From Tetraselmis striata (taxonomy: Eukaryota; Chlorophyta; Chlorodendrophyceae; Chlorodendrales; Chlorodendraceae): 64,000 nt of DNA. The number at the start of each line of letters is the position of its first letter. The stretch's first letter is position 1. Below, one piece after another: positions 34,280-46,068 of the stretch. The stretch spans positions 79,002-143,001 of the forward strand of contig VCJN01003121.1 of NCBI GenBank assembly GCA_006384855.1. The letters run 5' to 3'. The notes under the pieces are model-generated. The model was not told where the DNA came from and did no database searches. It worked only from the letters and a program-made list of their open reading frames with translations. A program made the translations under genes and the position numbers.

Positions 34280-35590
34280 ATGGGGACCAACCGCCCAGGG
34301 GTAGGCCATCAGCCGCGGCGAGTGCAATCGCAGCCGATGACCCGGGTCATAGCAACACATGCTGACGAGCGACGCGACGCAGGGCAATAGCGTTATCTGC
34401 ATGTGCCACGTTGATGAGCAAGGAGAAACGGCGGCGCCACACGGACAAGAGTTGGCCGGCATTCTGGCCAGTGAACGTGTGGCTAGCTTTCGCGAGCTCC
34501 ACCAAGAAGGCCTCAGCGCGCGGGGCCAACGAGCCCAACTCGGAGACCGCGAAAGGACAAAGCGAAGCATGCCAGCGGCGTTTCGGACACCCTCGTCATA
34601 CTTTTGGATTTTGTGGCGCTCTACGGCTTGCAATGCAGTCGTTGGATCCGAGCTTGACACGCCGAGGATACCGTGTTCCCGCGGATACCACCATACCTAA
34701 AAAGCCCAACATCGACCACCCAGCCGTCGCTGCCCTTCGGAAGAGAAACAAGCACCGATGGGTCCGTGAGGATTTGGACACCCACGCCTAGGGCGGACTT
34801 AACGTCGTGGCAAACGTCGGAAAGGCCATGTGCCGCCCACTCGTGTGCGGCGTAATTGGAGTCGCCCTCAGAGCAACGTGCCACGTGATCAGCGCTTGCG
34901 ACCGCCCAAGCCGAAGGAGTGAACTCCACGCCAACAGCCTCAAAACGGGCCGGCATGCCTTGTACCGAGAAGGAGCAAAACGCAAAAGGGCATGGCTCGC
35001 CGAGGGAGAGGACCATAGCCGCCGGAAGGCCACATGGGCGGCAAGCGGCAACGCAGATTATGCAGGGAATCGTAGTACTCAAGGGAACGCTCACGGACTT
35101 CACCAAGGCGACCCTCACTTGGAGGATCAGTCACCATGAACATTGTTGCAGCGCATAAGAGGCGGCCCCGGAAGCGGTTTCTGCCAGGGTCGCTTGTAGG
35201 CATACGCGCAGCAAGCTTTGCAAAGCGGACCGTGTGGATGCGATGGCTCAGGGTTATTTCCTGGGCTTTCCGCATGGAGTGCAAGGGGGGGGGGGGGGGG
35301 GGGGGGGGTCCGAATATGCGGGAAAGCTTGGAGGTCGGCCGCCGAGCGCATCGCTGACGCCGGCTTAACCCCAATGGCCGAGAAGCCGGCACGAGCAACG
35401 TGAGAGCGCTTGGAGGGGACTTGTATACGGCTCCGCCACCCTCCGCCTCCAGTAAGCAAAACATCCCACAGCCTTCCCGGCGTCTCGACGGTGCCAGGCC
35501 GGAGGTCAACAAAGCGCACAAAGTATGTTGACTTATTCATCGCGGGACCCCGCCGCGTGGGCAATAGACACTTGCAATTATTTAAGTTCA
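34280..35590 (-). pseudogene. Degraded retroelement: post-RT and C-terminal nuclease-like region
   Basis: Several frames must be joined. In the upstream part, VARAGFSAIGVKPASAMRSAA resembles the block after the reverse transcriptase. The middle has YAAHEWAAHGLSDVCHDVKSA. A third part has DPTTALQAVERHKIQKYDEG and, after another frame change, GSLAPRAEAFLVELAKA. The pattern DPTT ... ERHKIQKYD ... G followed by A-x-AF is like the PD-(D/E)XK-type endonuclease end of algal retroelements. A 23-G run at about 35286 interrupts it. At least three frame breaks: dead copy. Confidence 0.45.
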
Positions 35591-36071
35591 TGGAATTTAT
35601 GGTCGCTAAGCGAGGTCCCGAGGGCGGGCGGGAGGCCGATGAGGCGGGCAGGTCCGGGCAAAGGCGGGTAGATGCGGGTAGAGGCGGGCCGAGGCGGGAT
35701 CAGCATAACGCTCCAAGACTCGCTTCCGTCCCCAGCCTCCTCGCGCCTCGCCACCACTACCATGGCCGTGCCAGCAACCGCGGACCGTACGGCCCGCAAA
35801 CGGGTTCGGACCGAATCGGTTGCGTGCCCGTTATCACCGTCTTCCGGCATGACATGTGCAAGGCTCTGAGTTGCGGCAGATGCGGTCCTGTCTCGAGAGC
35901 GGCGGGCCGTATCGAGTTGACGGATGGGGCTGGAGGGATGGGGCGGACGATTTCATGGATTATGTTGTGATAGACTCGTTAGACGACGGGCCACAGCCTC
36001 GCCCGGCGTACGACCGCGCGTAGAACCGTTTCGTTGGCGAGGGGTCTGACACCCGCGTCGGACTAGGGCAG

Positions 36072-36912
36072 GTGAAGGAAACTATCGCCCTCGACCAGAA
36101 AAAACATACCCTCGTCAACACGAAGGTCTGGGTGCCGCATCTCTGGAGGTGCGCCACCCCTGTGCCTCCCCGCCATCTTGCCTACAGTTTCGACTCGCGT
36201 GGGCGTGGCACTGAGTGACCGTCGACTGACGATAGCGTTGCCGGTGCTGCCCGCGGGTAGGGAGTGGTCGGCCCTTGCCGCCTTCACCGGCAACTCGTTT
36301 CACGGGCGGGGGGAGGTGGGCTACATCAACCTTACGTAAGCTCTCCCCCGTCCCCCGTCCCCCTCCAACCGTTCCCACGGCTTCCACTCTGACCCGTCAT
36401 ATTCGTGTGAATGTGCTTTTAGGGTTTTCCCGGACGGGGCGCTCTGTTTTCTGGTCGGGCCGGCCGGTGCGAGTTTACTCGCTGGAGCCGACGTGATCAG
36501 CAAGAAAGACCTGACCCGCTTCTCGGAGAAGTTTTCGACGGTCAAGATGACGGCGATGATGGACAGCAAGCCGGACATCGTGCCCTCCCTCGTCTGGTCG
36601 GACTCGCAGGACGTCAGGCTGCGATACTTCCCCATCCTGACGCCCTACGATAACTACGATGTAAGTTTCCTTTCCCGTTTGTCCAAATTACCTACCCAAC
36701 TGTGTTGGCATGACAGTTGTGGGCTTGATGCGTTGCAGGGCTACATCACATCCGAGATCAAGCAGCTGCAGACTTCCCCCGTCACGGCGGGGGTGTTGGA
36801 CCCGCGTATGCGGACCGCGGCGAAGGCGTGGGCTGAGCGCACGGTCAACTTCCTGCCGGAGCGCGCGGGCGATGAGCGCGAGCATCCCAAGCTGAAGTCC
36901 AACACATGGGGG
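36072..36912 (+). CDS. Unrecognised multi-exon gene, possibly decayed
   Basis: Exons that read well: 36072-36148 (VKETIALDQKKHTLVN ... PHLW), 36188-36335 (VGVALSDRRLTIALPVL ... GEVGYINLT), 36423-36660 (ISKKDLTRFSEKFSTVKM ... FPILTPYDNYD, donor GTAAGT) and 36739-36912 (GYITSEIKQLQTSPV ... KLKSNTWG). The last three join in phase; the first does not join the second. An in-frame stop lies upstream near 36020. Codon use and GC resemble host genes. No motif is recognised. It may be a fragment of a cellular or large DNA element gene. Confidence 0.4.
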
Positions 36913-38373
36913 TGAGTGTCCTGCCCCCGCCCCCTCTCTTTGTCACCAAATTTGATTGGCTGCATTCCGTAGCTGACTGGTATACGAAATCCGTTATATT
37001 TGATATGGGCGGGTTTGATGCGGAATCGTGAGGCCGCCCAACGGGGCTGAGGTGCTGAGGAGAGAAGGGCAGGCAAGTGCAGTGCATGCCGCCCCTGCCG
37101 CCCATTGTGATGCTTACTACCACCGTCAGCCTTGAGAAGCAGCCTGGCAGCCCGCTCAGCAGCGGCAGCCGCCTCGTCACACTCCGCGAGGCGAGACCCG
37201 CGACGACGACTTTCCGAGACCGGCGGGTCTTCTGCGACGTCGCCGGCAACCAACCGCGAGACACACCAAAACCGATATGGCACGGCCACAATGGATCCCT
37301 TGTGCCCGCGCCCCGATGCGCTATGCGTTCCAGATGCCGCCCCTCGTGCGAGGCGGCGGAACGACAACCGGTGGTGATGGCAGCGGCCGAATACCGCCAT
37401 CGTCGCGTGTGGCGCCACGTGTCCACCTTCCGTAATGCACACTGCCGGTACATGTACAAAGTTACCGCCGCGTTGCGTACATCATCGTACCGTATTTCAC
37501 CTTGATGTACGCGGCGCGCTCGCGCGCCAACACGCGCAGCCCGTACTCATCACATCTGTGCCGCTCTGTTGGGTACTCGCCAACCTGTCCGCTCCTGCTA
37601 ACCTGCACGGTTCTGTTGCGCGCCGCCATGGCGCTCGGCAATTGCTGCCTGGCACCGTCGGGAGAAGGCGCCTCCCTAATAATTTCGAAGCGCATCCGGC
37701 GGCCTTATGTCGCACCGACGTTCGCCGGCGCCAACGTCTCCCCTCCGTGTCTGCTCTACGCCTGTGCCTCGATCGAGGTATATGCATCGTACGTCCTCTC
37801 GGCGCGAGACCCTCTACACACTAAGACATCTTCCGCCTTCGTCTGGTTGGCACGCCTGCCGACTGCCCACGCTCGCAGTCACAAACGAACCGCGTGTAAC
37901 TGGCAAAACCATACTCGATTGCATGTTGGAAATGATCTAAACCTGTTTATGGGGTTTCCCAACAATGTTAGCTGTCCTAGTGTAGTCCGTACGGCATGGT
38001 GGTTTCAACCGGTGAAGTTACCGGTACCACCATCAGGTTCCAGTACGGGCTGCCCCATATCACCCGTGAGCCATGCGTTCTTGGCCGGGGAGCTACTTAG
38101 GACAGCCACACCAGCTCGCCTGCCATCTTCCAGCTCGCTGCTTTCGGCAACGCCTTCTCGATTTCCGTTTCCGCCTTGCAGGCTCCACCTCCGACTCGCC
38201 CCCCCCCCCCCCCCCCCCCCCCCCCCTTTCTCTGAGCCTTTCACAGCCATAAAATGGCGCTTCTTTCTTGTAAAACATCCTTTTCATAGTTTTGGCAAAA
38301 TTAGACTCGATTGCATATGTTTTAAACTCTACATACCGACTACTGTACCCTGTAGTTGGATCTGCGACATATG
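36913..38373. other. Stretch without a supported gene
   Basis: Long frames exist on both strands (for example 37502-38380 +, 36741-37442 -) but are compositionally driven and show no recognisable motif. A C run lies at about 38200-38226. Nothing else was identified. Confidence 0.35.
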
Positions 38374-41300
38374 TGTTTAGACCCATATGAAAACGTGACA
38401 CATGTGCACATGTGTCGCCACATGAGCACATGTGTCATCGGGGGACACATGTGCACATGTGTCATCATGTTGCTTTTGACACATGTGCACATGTGTTGCC
38501 TCGTGACACATCTGCATATGTGTCAAAATCAAAACGACACATATGCACATGTGCTAGCACATGTACACATATTCATTTTTCCGGCTGATCACGACACATG
38601 TGCACATGAGGCATGAACAGTATGGCTCATGTGCATATATATGTGTGGCCCGACACGTGACACATGTACACATGTGTCATTTTCGAGTGTGAGATAAGAC
38701 ACATATGAATATACGTTCATTTCCGTCCGCGGAATTCGAGCGTGGGGTTCTAATTTAGAATTATTGAAATATAAATATTCCGGAAGGAACAAATTAATTA
38801 TTTAAGCATGCCGGCCACTCATTTGATGCTCTTAAACTGTATATTAAGACACTACAAAGCAACATCAGCCAGCAATGAACAATAGGATATCGTCAGCATT
38901 TAGAAAATGGCAAAGTTAGTGTTGGCAGGTGTCATATCATTACATTGCTGCGCACTACTTTAGGACACGGACATGGGTCAGAACTTGCAAGTGAAAGCAC
39001 CCTCGTTGTAAATGTTCTCACATTTACTGTTGCCATTGTGACACCGGGAGTTGCATTTCCTGCGTGCTTTGCGGCATGCACATACATTGGTTCTGCACGG
39101 ACCCTTGCAACTACACCTCAACACACCCTGGCCACCAAATAGGGATACAGAAGCCAAAGCATTGCGCACTGATATGTGTTTCCAGTTGGCTTTCTCTCGC
39201 CATTGTTCAAGCACACCCGGCAGCCCGTGTTGCGCTGGGACAGTGTCACGCACAGGATCAATATACCCGTGGCCAAAAGTTGGCCTTATGACTCCAGCCT
39301 TGGTCGCAAGCCTGAAATGGCCATGCTCAGTCACCTGAAACATCAGTTCAAAGCCATGATATGTCACACACCCAATAAATCAAAACCACAAGCACATAGT
39401 ACGTAGGCAATGCCATACCAAAAATACATTAACATATATATAGGGCTTGTTACCTCGATGACGATGCACACCAAGCCTTGTGCATCTGGCTTGGAGCGGT
39501 CGACGCTTGGAATTGGGATACGGACGACATCGCCAACCAACGGTGCTGGCCCATGCATGACATGCAGCCGCACTCAGTGTGGTGATAGCACATCATAGCA
39601 CGCGGATATAGTATAGCGCTACATCATGTTAATAGCGCAGCAATACCGTTTTTTTTAAATATATCGCGGCTACAGGTAGACAGCGCATGTTGGCTGTCAA
39701 CACCGCGGCAGCGGAACGTAGTGAATAAGCAATTGTGTCGGGGAAAATTTCCGGGGACAGGTGCCTTCGCCTTTACCAGCATGGTCGTGCTCGCGACGCC
39801 CCACTCGACATCATCTGTCTGCGTCGCCTGGTGCTCCAGTGGCACCTCGTTCGCCAGCCCCTCCTGCGCCTTGGCCAGCTGTCTCTCCAGGAACCGGATC
39901 CGCTGCATCAAGTCGTCGCGCTCGTCGATGAGGCGCGATATCTCCTCCTCCAGCACCAACATCGCCTCGTTGAGAGCCTCGACGCGCTGGACCTCCGTCT
40001 TCTGTAGCTTTGCCTCGTAGTGACTCACGGTCGCCTGCCGATAAGCCAAGCCAGCCGCACTCTGGTCCGCAATGCTATGGCTTGCCTGACCTGAGCTCCG
40101 GCACACCTAGACCTGATGGCCTGGCGCTCTGGCGTGTCTGCGACGTCCGGGACTAATTGGACAGACCGCTCCCGTGACTCAGAGCGCACCGAGCAGGACG
40201 TCAAACACAAACGCCCGAAGAATGCGCGGCTGAAGGCGCTCGCTACGCTGCCGTCTGCAACCATCTCCACGGGCACCTCCTCCTGTTTGTACACCCATCA
40301 CACCACGTCGGCGACGCAGCTGAGAGGCAGCAACATGCAGGACCCCCCCCCCCCCCCCCACCCCCAACACACACAACATGCCAAAGCACAGCTACCTGGG
40401 CTCCCTGGAAGGACAGTCACATACTCCCAGGCGGACGCACCACAGCCTTGTACGCTTCGCCACTGAGAGCCACGAGGTCGCTTAGCACGCTGCATCCGCT
40501 GCGGAAGCTCGGCGCCTGGCCCTGACCGGAACCGCACACCACGACAAGGATGCGCGCCACCTCTGTCTTCGCGTTCGACCCCCACTCATTGGCGCCTGCG
40601 GCCCCGAGCTCGGCGGTGGCCGCCGCTGCTTGCAACGTGTCTCGTCGCTCGTCTGCCTGCTGGTCCAGCTGCTGAGCATCGACAGCAGGGTCAGAGCATA
40701 CCAGAAGGGAAGACCTGTTGCCAGCTCACAGGAAGGGGGAGGGGGGGGGGGCAGGACATGCTCATTTTCCGCCGCAGCCGCTGCCATCGCCAGCCATATT
40801 GCTTCCTCTTCGGGCGTTAGGCTCGCGCCAGGGCCCGGCCCTGATGCGGACGGGGACACTGGCCTCTTGACCAATACTTGACCACTACTTGACCCCCGCC
40901 ACGAGTGAGAAGTTCAATTTTTTTCTCGCAGTAGGGGCTGCCTTCTTCCTTTCCTGAAACCATAGCAACAGCGTCGAGGAGGGAAGTAAGACCATATCTA
41001 TGTAGGAGATGTGTTCAATTGTGTCTGGGATCACGAGAGATAGAGGAAGGAGACGACGAGAGAGGGCGGCGGGGAGCAGGGGTGGAGATCGGGGGTATCA
41101 TAGTCCAAGATCGCGCGAGGCAGAACGCCATATAATATTGTCATATAATATGATCGGTTGGTCGGTATAGGGAGGCGAGGGACACAGGGACTGCTGGGAG
41201 AACGACAGAGGGCCAGGGGGGGGGGGGGGGGGGGTCGATCTAGCCCAGCCTCGCAAAGCGAGAGCGCCCATGAGCAACGTGGAGTAGGGGCGAGTGGCGG

Positions 41301-42178
41301 ACGGCGGCCGCGGCGGCTCCTCGGCGGCGGCGGCGGCGGGGCGGCGTCGGCGGCTTGCCTCCGATCCTACCTCAAGGGTATGGTATATGCGCAAGCACTT
41401 CAGAGCTTGTGCGTACTCCGACTCGAATAATAGTGTCATGTTCTTCGCTTTGCTGGCCATATACTCCTGGAGCTTGGCGTTGAAAACCTGCCGATGCAGG
41501 TCGACCATGTAGGCAGCGTCCTGTGGAGGCGGCACAACGTTGGGAGGGGGTGCCTGTAGGCCGGCAGCGCCACGGTGCGCCGGGCGGCCCCCGTGCTGTG
41601 CAGCATTGGCGCCATCCGGAGCGATAGCCGCCGCGGCTGGCTGGCCGTCGAGCATGACGTCCCGCAGTCGAGACCGCCTCGCCGTTTGGGGCCGGCGCTG
41701 GAAGGGGGGAAGGGGGTAAGGCGGGCTCGGAGTAAGGGTATTGAGTGCGCGATCCAACCTGTGCACGCGCCATTTTGAACTGGCGGGTGAACCGCCGCCC
41801 GCGCGCCCGCCGCCCCGTCAGGCAGCCACCCCTGAACAACTTGCGCCGGCGGTTTATCGCCCCTCCGCAGGGTCGTCGCTACTTAACTCGTTTTTCACGG
41901 ATAAGATACGACCCTGTGCATATGCGTAGAAAGCAATGGACATGGGTGACATGACCCATATGTATGCACATGTGTATGATAAGTACGGCGCATGTTTACA
42001 TGTGTCGTCATCAGCAGGAAATATGCCCCATGTGGACATGTGATAATACAAATGCACCTGGGTCAACTCCGGAGTTGACACAGGTGTATATGTGTCATCG
42101 TACAGCAAATGTGCACATGTGTCAAAAAACACAATGACACATGTGCACATGTGTCACGTTTTCATATGGGTCTTAACA
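38374..42178 (-). mobile_element. 3.8-kb element bounded by inverted CACATGTG-palindrome arrays
   Basis: The ends are TGTTTAGACCCATATG (38374 on) and the inverse CATATGGGTCTTAACA (to 42178). A perfect 38-bp inverted repeat covers 38379-38416 and 42136-42173. Inside each end lies a tandem array of variants of the 20-bp palindrome GACACATGTGCACATGTGTC: about nine in the left array (38397-38712) and about six in the right (41942-42155). 5'-TGT ... ACA-3' ends suit an integrase-type transposon. The gene inside ends in a domain like that of Ginger/KRBA2 proteins. No clear target duplication is visible, and no integrase core was found, so it is probably non-autonomous. Confidence 0.6.
38978..41700 (-). 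CDS. Multi-exon gene in the element: coiled coil plus Ginger/KRBA2-like C-terminus with CXC-type Cys motif
   Basis: Read on the - strand. An N-terminal exon ending at 41371 encodes MVDLHRQVFNAKLQEYMASK and ALKCLRIYHTLE, with a GTAGGA donor. Middle segments near 40640-40420 and 40294-40100 are less certain. A coiled coil follows at about 40020-39800 (AKLQKTEVQRVEALNEAMLV ... LIDERDDLMQRIRFLERQL). Next comes exon 39573-39452, ending VGDVVRIPIPSVDRSKPDAQ ... VIEVT. The last exon, from about 39370 to 38978, has GHFRLATKAGVIRP and the Cys cluster CSCKGPCRTNVCACRKA ... CNSRCHNG. The VRIPIPSVDR plus CXC pair is characteristic of proteins linked to Ginger-type transposons. A DDE integrase domain was not found. 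Confidence 0.5.
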
Positions 42179-42524
42179 TGTACAACTATAAATGCGATAT
42201 TCTTATCTTTTTTCCCGCCTCCGGGGACAAGTTCTTATCTTCCTTACTGTATGGGACTGGAGGGGGGGGGGGGGGGGGGAAGGGGGGGGGCGCAGTGGGC
42301 GTCGGCTCAGCGCCACTATAGTACTTTAACCCTGAACCGACTCCACCCCGTGCTGATTTAATAACTAACATATTTTGAATTAAAACCAAACCTATCTATC
42401 AACAAAGGCACAGACAGACGCGCCATCAAGACCAAGGCAAAGACAGCCGCGCACCCCACTCCAGCCATCCCCCTGCCCGCTCTCGCCTATCACCAGGCCC
42501 AGCCAAAACCCAGTGTCGAGCAAG
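42179..42524. other. Region upstream of TL29
   Basis: Holds a G-rich run at about 42260-42290 and the presumed promoter and 5' leader of TL29. No recognisable TATA box. Confidence 0.4.
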
Positions 42525-45500
42525 ATGATGGCCTCCGCTGCCAATTTCCCCTCCTGCCTGGCACCTCTCCGCCGCGCGTCGCGCTCTGCTGGTGTGCAGC
42601 GCCGAAATGGAGCGATCGCCGCGGCGGTGGGCCCGCTCCGTGCCGAGCAGCAGGCCGCCCCGCCCGCCACCCGACGGGGCATCCTCCTGGGCGGTGCGAT
42701 CACCACCACCACCCGCCCCGCCCCCTCTCAACCTAGCCCGATTGGCCCTTATGGACTGCTCCCGCCGCCGGCTGCTGCAGTATTCGCCCGCGTGGGTCCG
42801 AACCACCGCTCGCCGGCTCACTCCTTTTTCTCTCCCGGATAAGACGATGATGATACGGGCGTATATTCTGATGCTCGGCAGTTGACGATGCCGACGAATC
42901 GGTGATCTGCGATCCGCGGTGGTCGGCGTTCCCCCGTTAAAGGCGTTCCGTCACGGCCGTCCACTACCAGGCTACAGTGGTCTCGCGGAAAACGCCCCTT
43001 CCTGTAAGTAACTCGGCGACTTAAGTAGAGAGGATGCTGTCGCCTACCAGTACTTGCACAGGGCGGCCCGTGGCTGGATCGCTGCCCAACACGGCCGCCA
43101 CTGAGGTGCTGCTGCATCGGTTTTACTGATACCAGCCATGCCTCTAGAGAGAAAAATAACGAGTAGAGAGAAGCATGCATGTGCCCCTTCCTCAGCGGAG
43201 CGCTGGGCTGCTCAGCGCTGATCAGGTGCCGCTGCCCCCACAGGCGCCGCGGCGGCGGGCGCGCCCCTCCTCTGGGCTGGCAGCGCCAGCGCGGTGCGCC
43301 GGCCTGCTCCTGCCCGCGATGGCGCTCCAGCGGCCAGCGCCTAGCTGTCTGCTACTGCTGAGCGAGACATACGCGAGCTGCCTGAGGGTGGGAGTTGTCG
43401 CGGGGCTATGGCCAGGCTGGTTGGGTTCTCACGGTGAGGGGGGCTGCGTGCCGGTGGCGTCGCAGGAGACGGTGACCAAGAACCTCACGGTGGAGCAGCT
43501 GGGCGCAATCCAGACCAAGGAGATGAAGAGCCAGATGTACAAGCGCTGCGTGGAGGTGCTGAAGGAGACGCTGGAGCCGGCCGACGCGCCGCTCTGCATG
43601 CGCCTCGTGCTGCTCGATGCCGGTGCGCCGCCCAGGCGCCGCCTGGTCACATAACATTTCACCCCCTCCCCCCCTATGCGCCGGGCACGGCATACTCTGC
43701 GCCCAGGTACTCATGGTTGGGGCATGCATCCGCTGACTGCCTGGGCCTGCACCCCTCCCCCCCCCCGGCCGCCCCTGCCGGGTCCTGCGGCATAGGCTCC
43801 TACGACATCACGGCCAAGACCGGCGGCATGAACGGCTCCGTCATCATCGGGTGCGCCGCAAGTCTCCCCCGCCCCCCCGTCCCCTTGCCATTGGGGTTGC
43901 GCAGCACCTCCCGCTCACCAGACCCCACCCCCAGTACGAGTGAATATTCCAGGTTGTGTCTGGCTGTGGGGTCTAGCTAACGCATCACACGCTCTGAAAC
44001 CCTCGACTCCTGAACTTTGGGCGCGGGCAAGAAATAAGGCGCATGAAGCAGGGAAAGACTCGGAACACTGTTATCGTAGTGAGCAGAAGTACCTAATGGC
44101 CCGCTCCCCCCCCAGGGACGAGCTCTCCGGCGAGGACAAGAAGGCGCTGGCGGGCATCATCGGCAAGCTGAAGGCCGCCAAGAAGGAGATCGACGAGCGC
44201 ACCGTGGCCTTTGGCGCGGGGCAGCCCTTCATCAGCTGGGCCGACCTGCTGGTGATGGCGGGCAAGGTGGCGATCACGAAGGACTGGGTGCAGACCAAGA
44301 TCGACCGCTCTGAGACGCCGGAGGGCGGCGCCGTGATCGCCAACTCGTTCGGCGCGCCCTTTGAGGTCCCCCCCCCCCCCTCCTCCTCCCCCCTCCCTCT
44401 CCTTCCCCTTGACCAGCACCGCTCCACGACAGCGGCTCCACACGCGCGTGGGCCAAGCAAGAACCCGGGTACTTTGCGTGGCCGCCTGCCTGGCGCTCCG
44501 TCTGCATGCCTGAGCCCGCATGGCCGGCGCCGCCAGGTCAAGCTGGGCCGCGTGGATGCCACCGGCCCCGACAGCGCGCCGCCCGTGCCGGGCATGGACG
44601 CCTCCACGGAGGAGATCAAGGTGAGCGCGGCGGCGCCCCGGGGGCGGGGGGGGGGGGGGGGGGGCTGGAACAGTTGCGAGGCGGTCCAGCCCGCCGCAGA
44701 GCTCCCAGCCCAGGCGCCGCGCCGGTGCCTAGCTCTGCGTGGTTGGCTTTGCAAGCGCGTGGCGGCCATATCGGCGATGTTGAGCGCCGTGTTTGAGGTG
44801 TCGTGTGTTTACGGGATGTGTACTTGTTGCGGCGGAGGGAGGATGGAAGGAAGGGGGGGGGGGGGGGGGCGGGGGGGGGGGGGGGGGGGGGGGGGCGGCG
44901 GCGCTGCGCAGTTTATTGGGTGGACTAATCATGTCGTAGCCAGGCACCGGGTGGTGTCATTGCCATTGCCATTCCGCCCCCCCCCCCCCCCCCCCCCCTT
45001 AAACATAGCTGCAAATTTTCCTATGAAAGTGATCGGAATAAACAACAAATCCCGCACGGAAATGCCAAATCAACGCTGCAGACACTTCATGGTTCGCGGA
45101 GGGGCAAACCGCATCGAATGGATGGGTGTGTGGTGGATGGGAGGTCGCCGAGGTCGGGTGCGGGTGGCGTGAGTTGGGCCGGGAGGGCGAGGCTGCACCC
45201 AGCCGGCAAGCGCACGCAGCCGGCGTGCCGGGCGGCGCCCCGCGGAGGGGGCTGACGCGGCCGCGCCGCCCCGCTGGCGCCAGGCGTGGCTCAACAAGCT
45301 GGGCAACCGCACCCCGGACGCCGCGCCGGGCCCCTTCACGCCCAAGGCGCCCTTCTGGGAGCGCCCCGGCTACCTCATCTGGACGGCGGGCCAGCTGGAC
45401 CCCAAGGCGCGCCGCCCCGCTGCCGCTGCTTGCTTGCCCCCGGGGAGGCTGTGGCAGGGCGGGGCAATGTAGGAAATTGTAGTTAGTGTCCCATCGAGTG

Positions 45501-46068
45501 ATCTCCTTCTTGACGAGATCCCGCTTCTTCTTGAGCGTGCTGGCTGATCGCATAGCGTCCAGCACGGCGGGGCTAGCAGTCCGGACAGCATCAGCCAGGG
45601 TGATATTAAAGCTTAATATAGGAGGGGGGGGGGGGGGCATGTGACACTCTTGGCTCTCTTGGCAGCAGGGCGATCGGTGCTGGCTTCCCCGGCGGGCGGA
45701 TGTCAATGGCAGCTGAGCCCCCCCCCCCCCCCCACCCCCCTTCACCTTCGCCCCCTTGTGCTGCCCTGCAGGCGGCGGAGGCCAAGCTGGCGGATGGTGA
45801 CAAGGTCTTTGCCGAGTTCAAGGCCAAGTACGACCGCAGCAAGCAGACGGTCACCCGTACCGGTGCGCGCCCCCCTCGCCAGCGGCAGCCCGGGAAAGTG
45901 TGGCGCGGCGCTGGGCCTGCGAGCTAAGCGCGGCCGCCCCGGTGTCGCTGTGCCCCGGCTGCAGACTTTGAGGTGGACTTCATCGACTACTACAACCGCC
46001 TGACCTCGTACGCCACCTTCGACAACCTCGCCTACTGCTACCCCCTGGAGCTGAAGCTGAAGATCTAA
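42525..46068 (+). CDS. TL29: Thylakoid lumen peroxidase-like protein TL29 (APX-related)
   Basis: Nine exons, all in phase: 42525-42693, 43244-43293, 43465-43622, 43796-43850, 44116-44365, 44537-44620, 45284-45406, 45772-45862 and 45965-46068 (TAA). The pre-sequence is bipartite: a Ser/Arg-rich stroma-targeting part, then a twin-arginine signal (TRRGILLGG, hydrophobic stretch, cleavage after ASA), which suits the Tat-dependent import known for TL29. Mature start is about ETVTKNLT. The domain is a class-I (ascorbate-type) peroxidase fold: MRLVLLDAGSYD, GGMNGSV, SWADLLVMAG, LGRVDATGPDS and a C-terminal FIDYYNRLTSYATFDNLAY. The catalytic distal His and Trp (W-H-x-A-G in ascorbate peroxidase) are both Leu here, matching the known lack of peroxidase activity of TL29. 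Intron 7 has a GC donor (45407). A TGTAA lies near 46562. Confidence 0.92.

Noticed and set aside
37502-38380. A 292-codon + strand frame
   Set aside because: No motif, composition follows base content, and it ends in a C run; no splice or start evidence.
38397-38712. CRISPR-like array of short repeats
   Set aside because: Repeats are palindromic, degenerate and without unique uniform spacers, in a eukaryotic context with a mirrored array 3.5 kb away; these are transposon ends.
38374-42178. A 4-5 bp target duplication for the 3.8-kb element
   Set aside because: Bases outside TGTT ... AACA (TATG on the left, TGTA on the right) do not match, so none is claimed.
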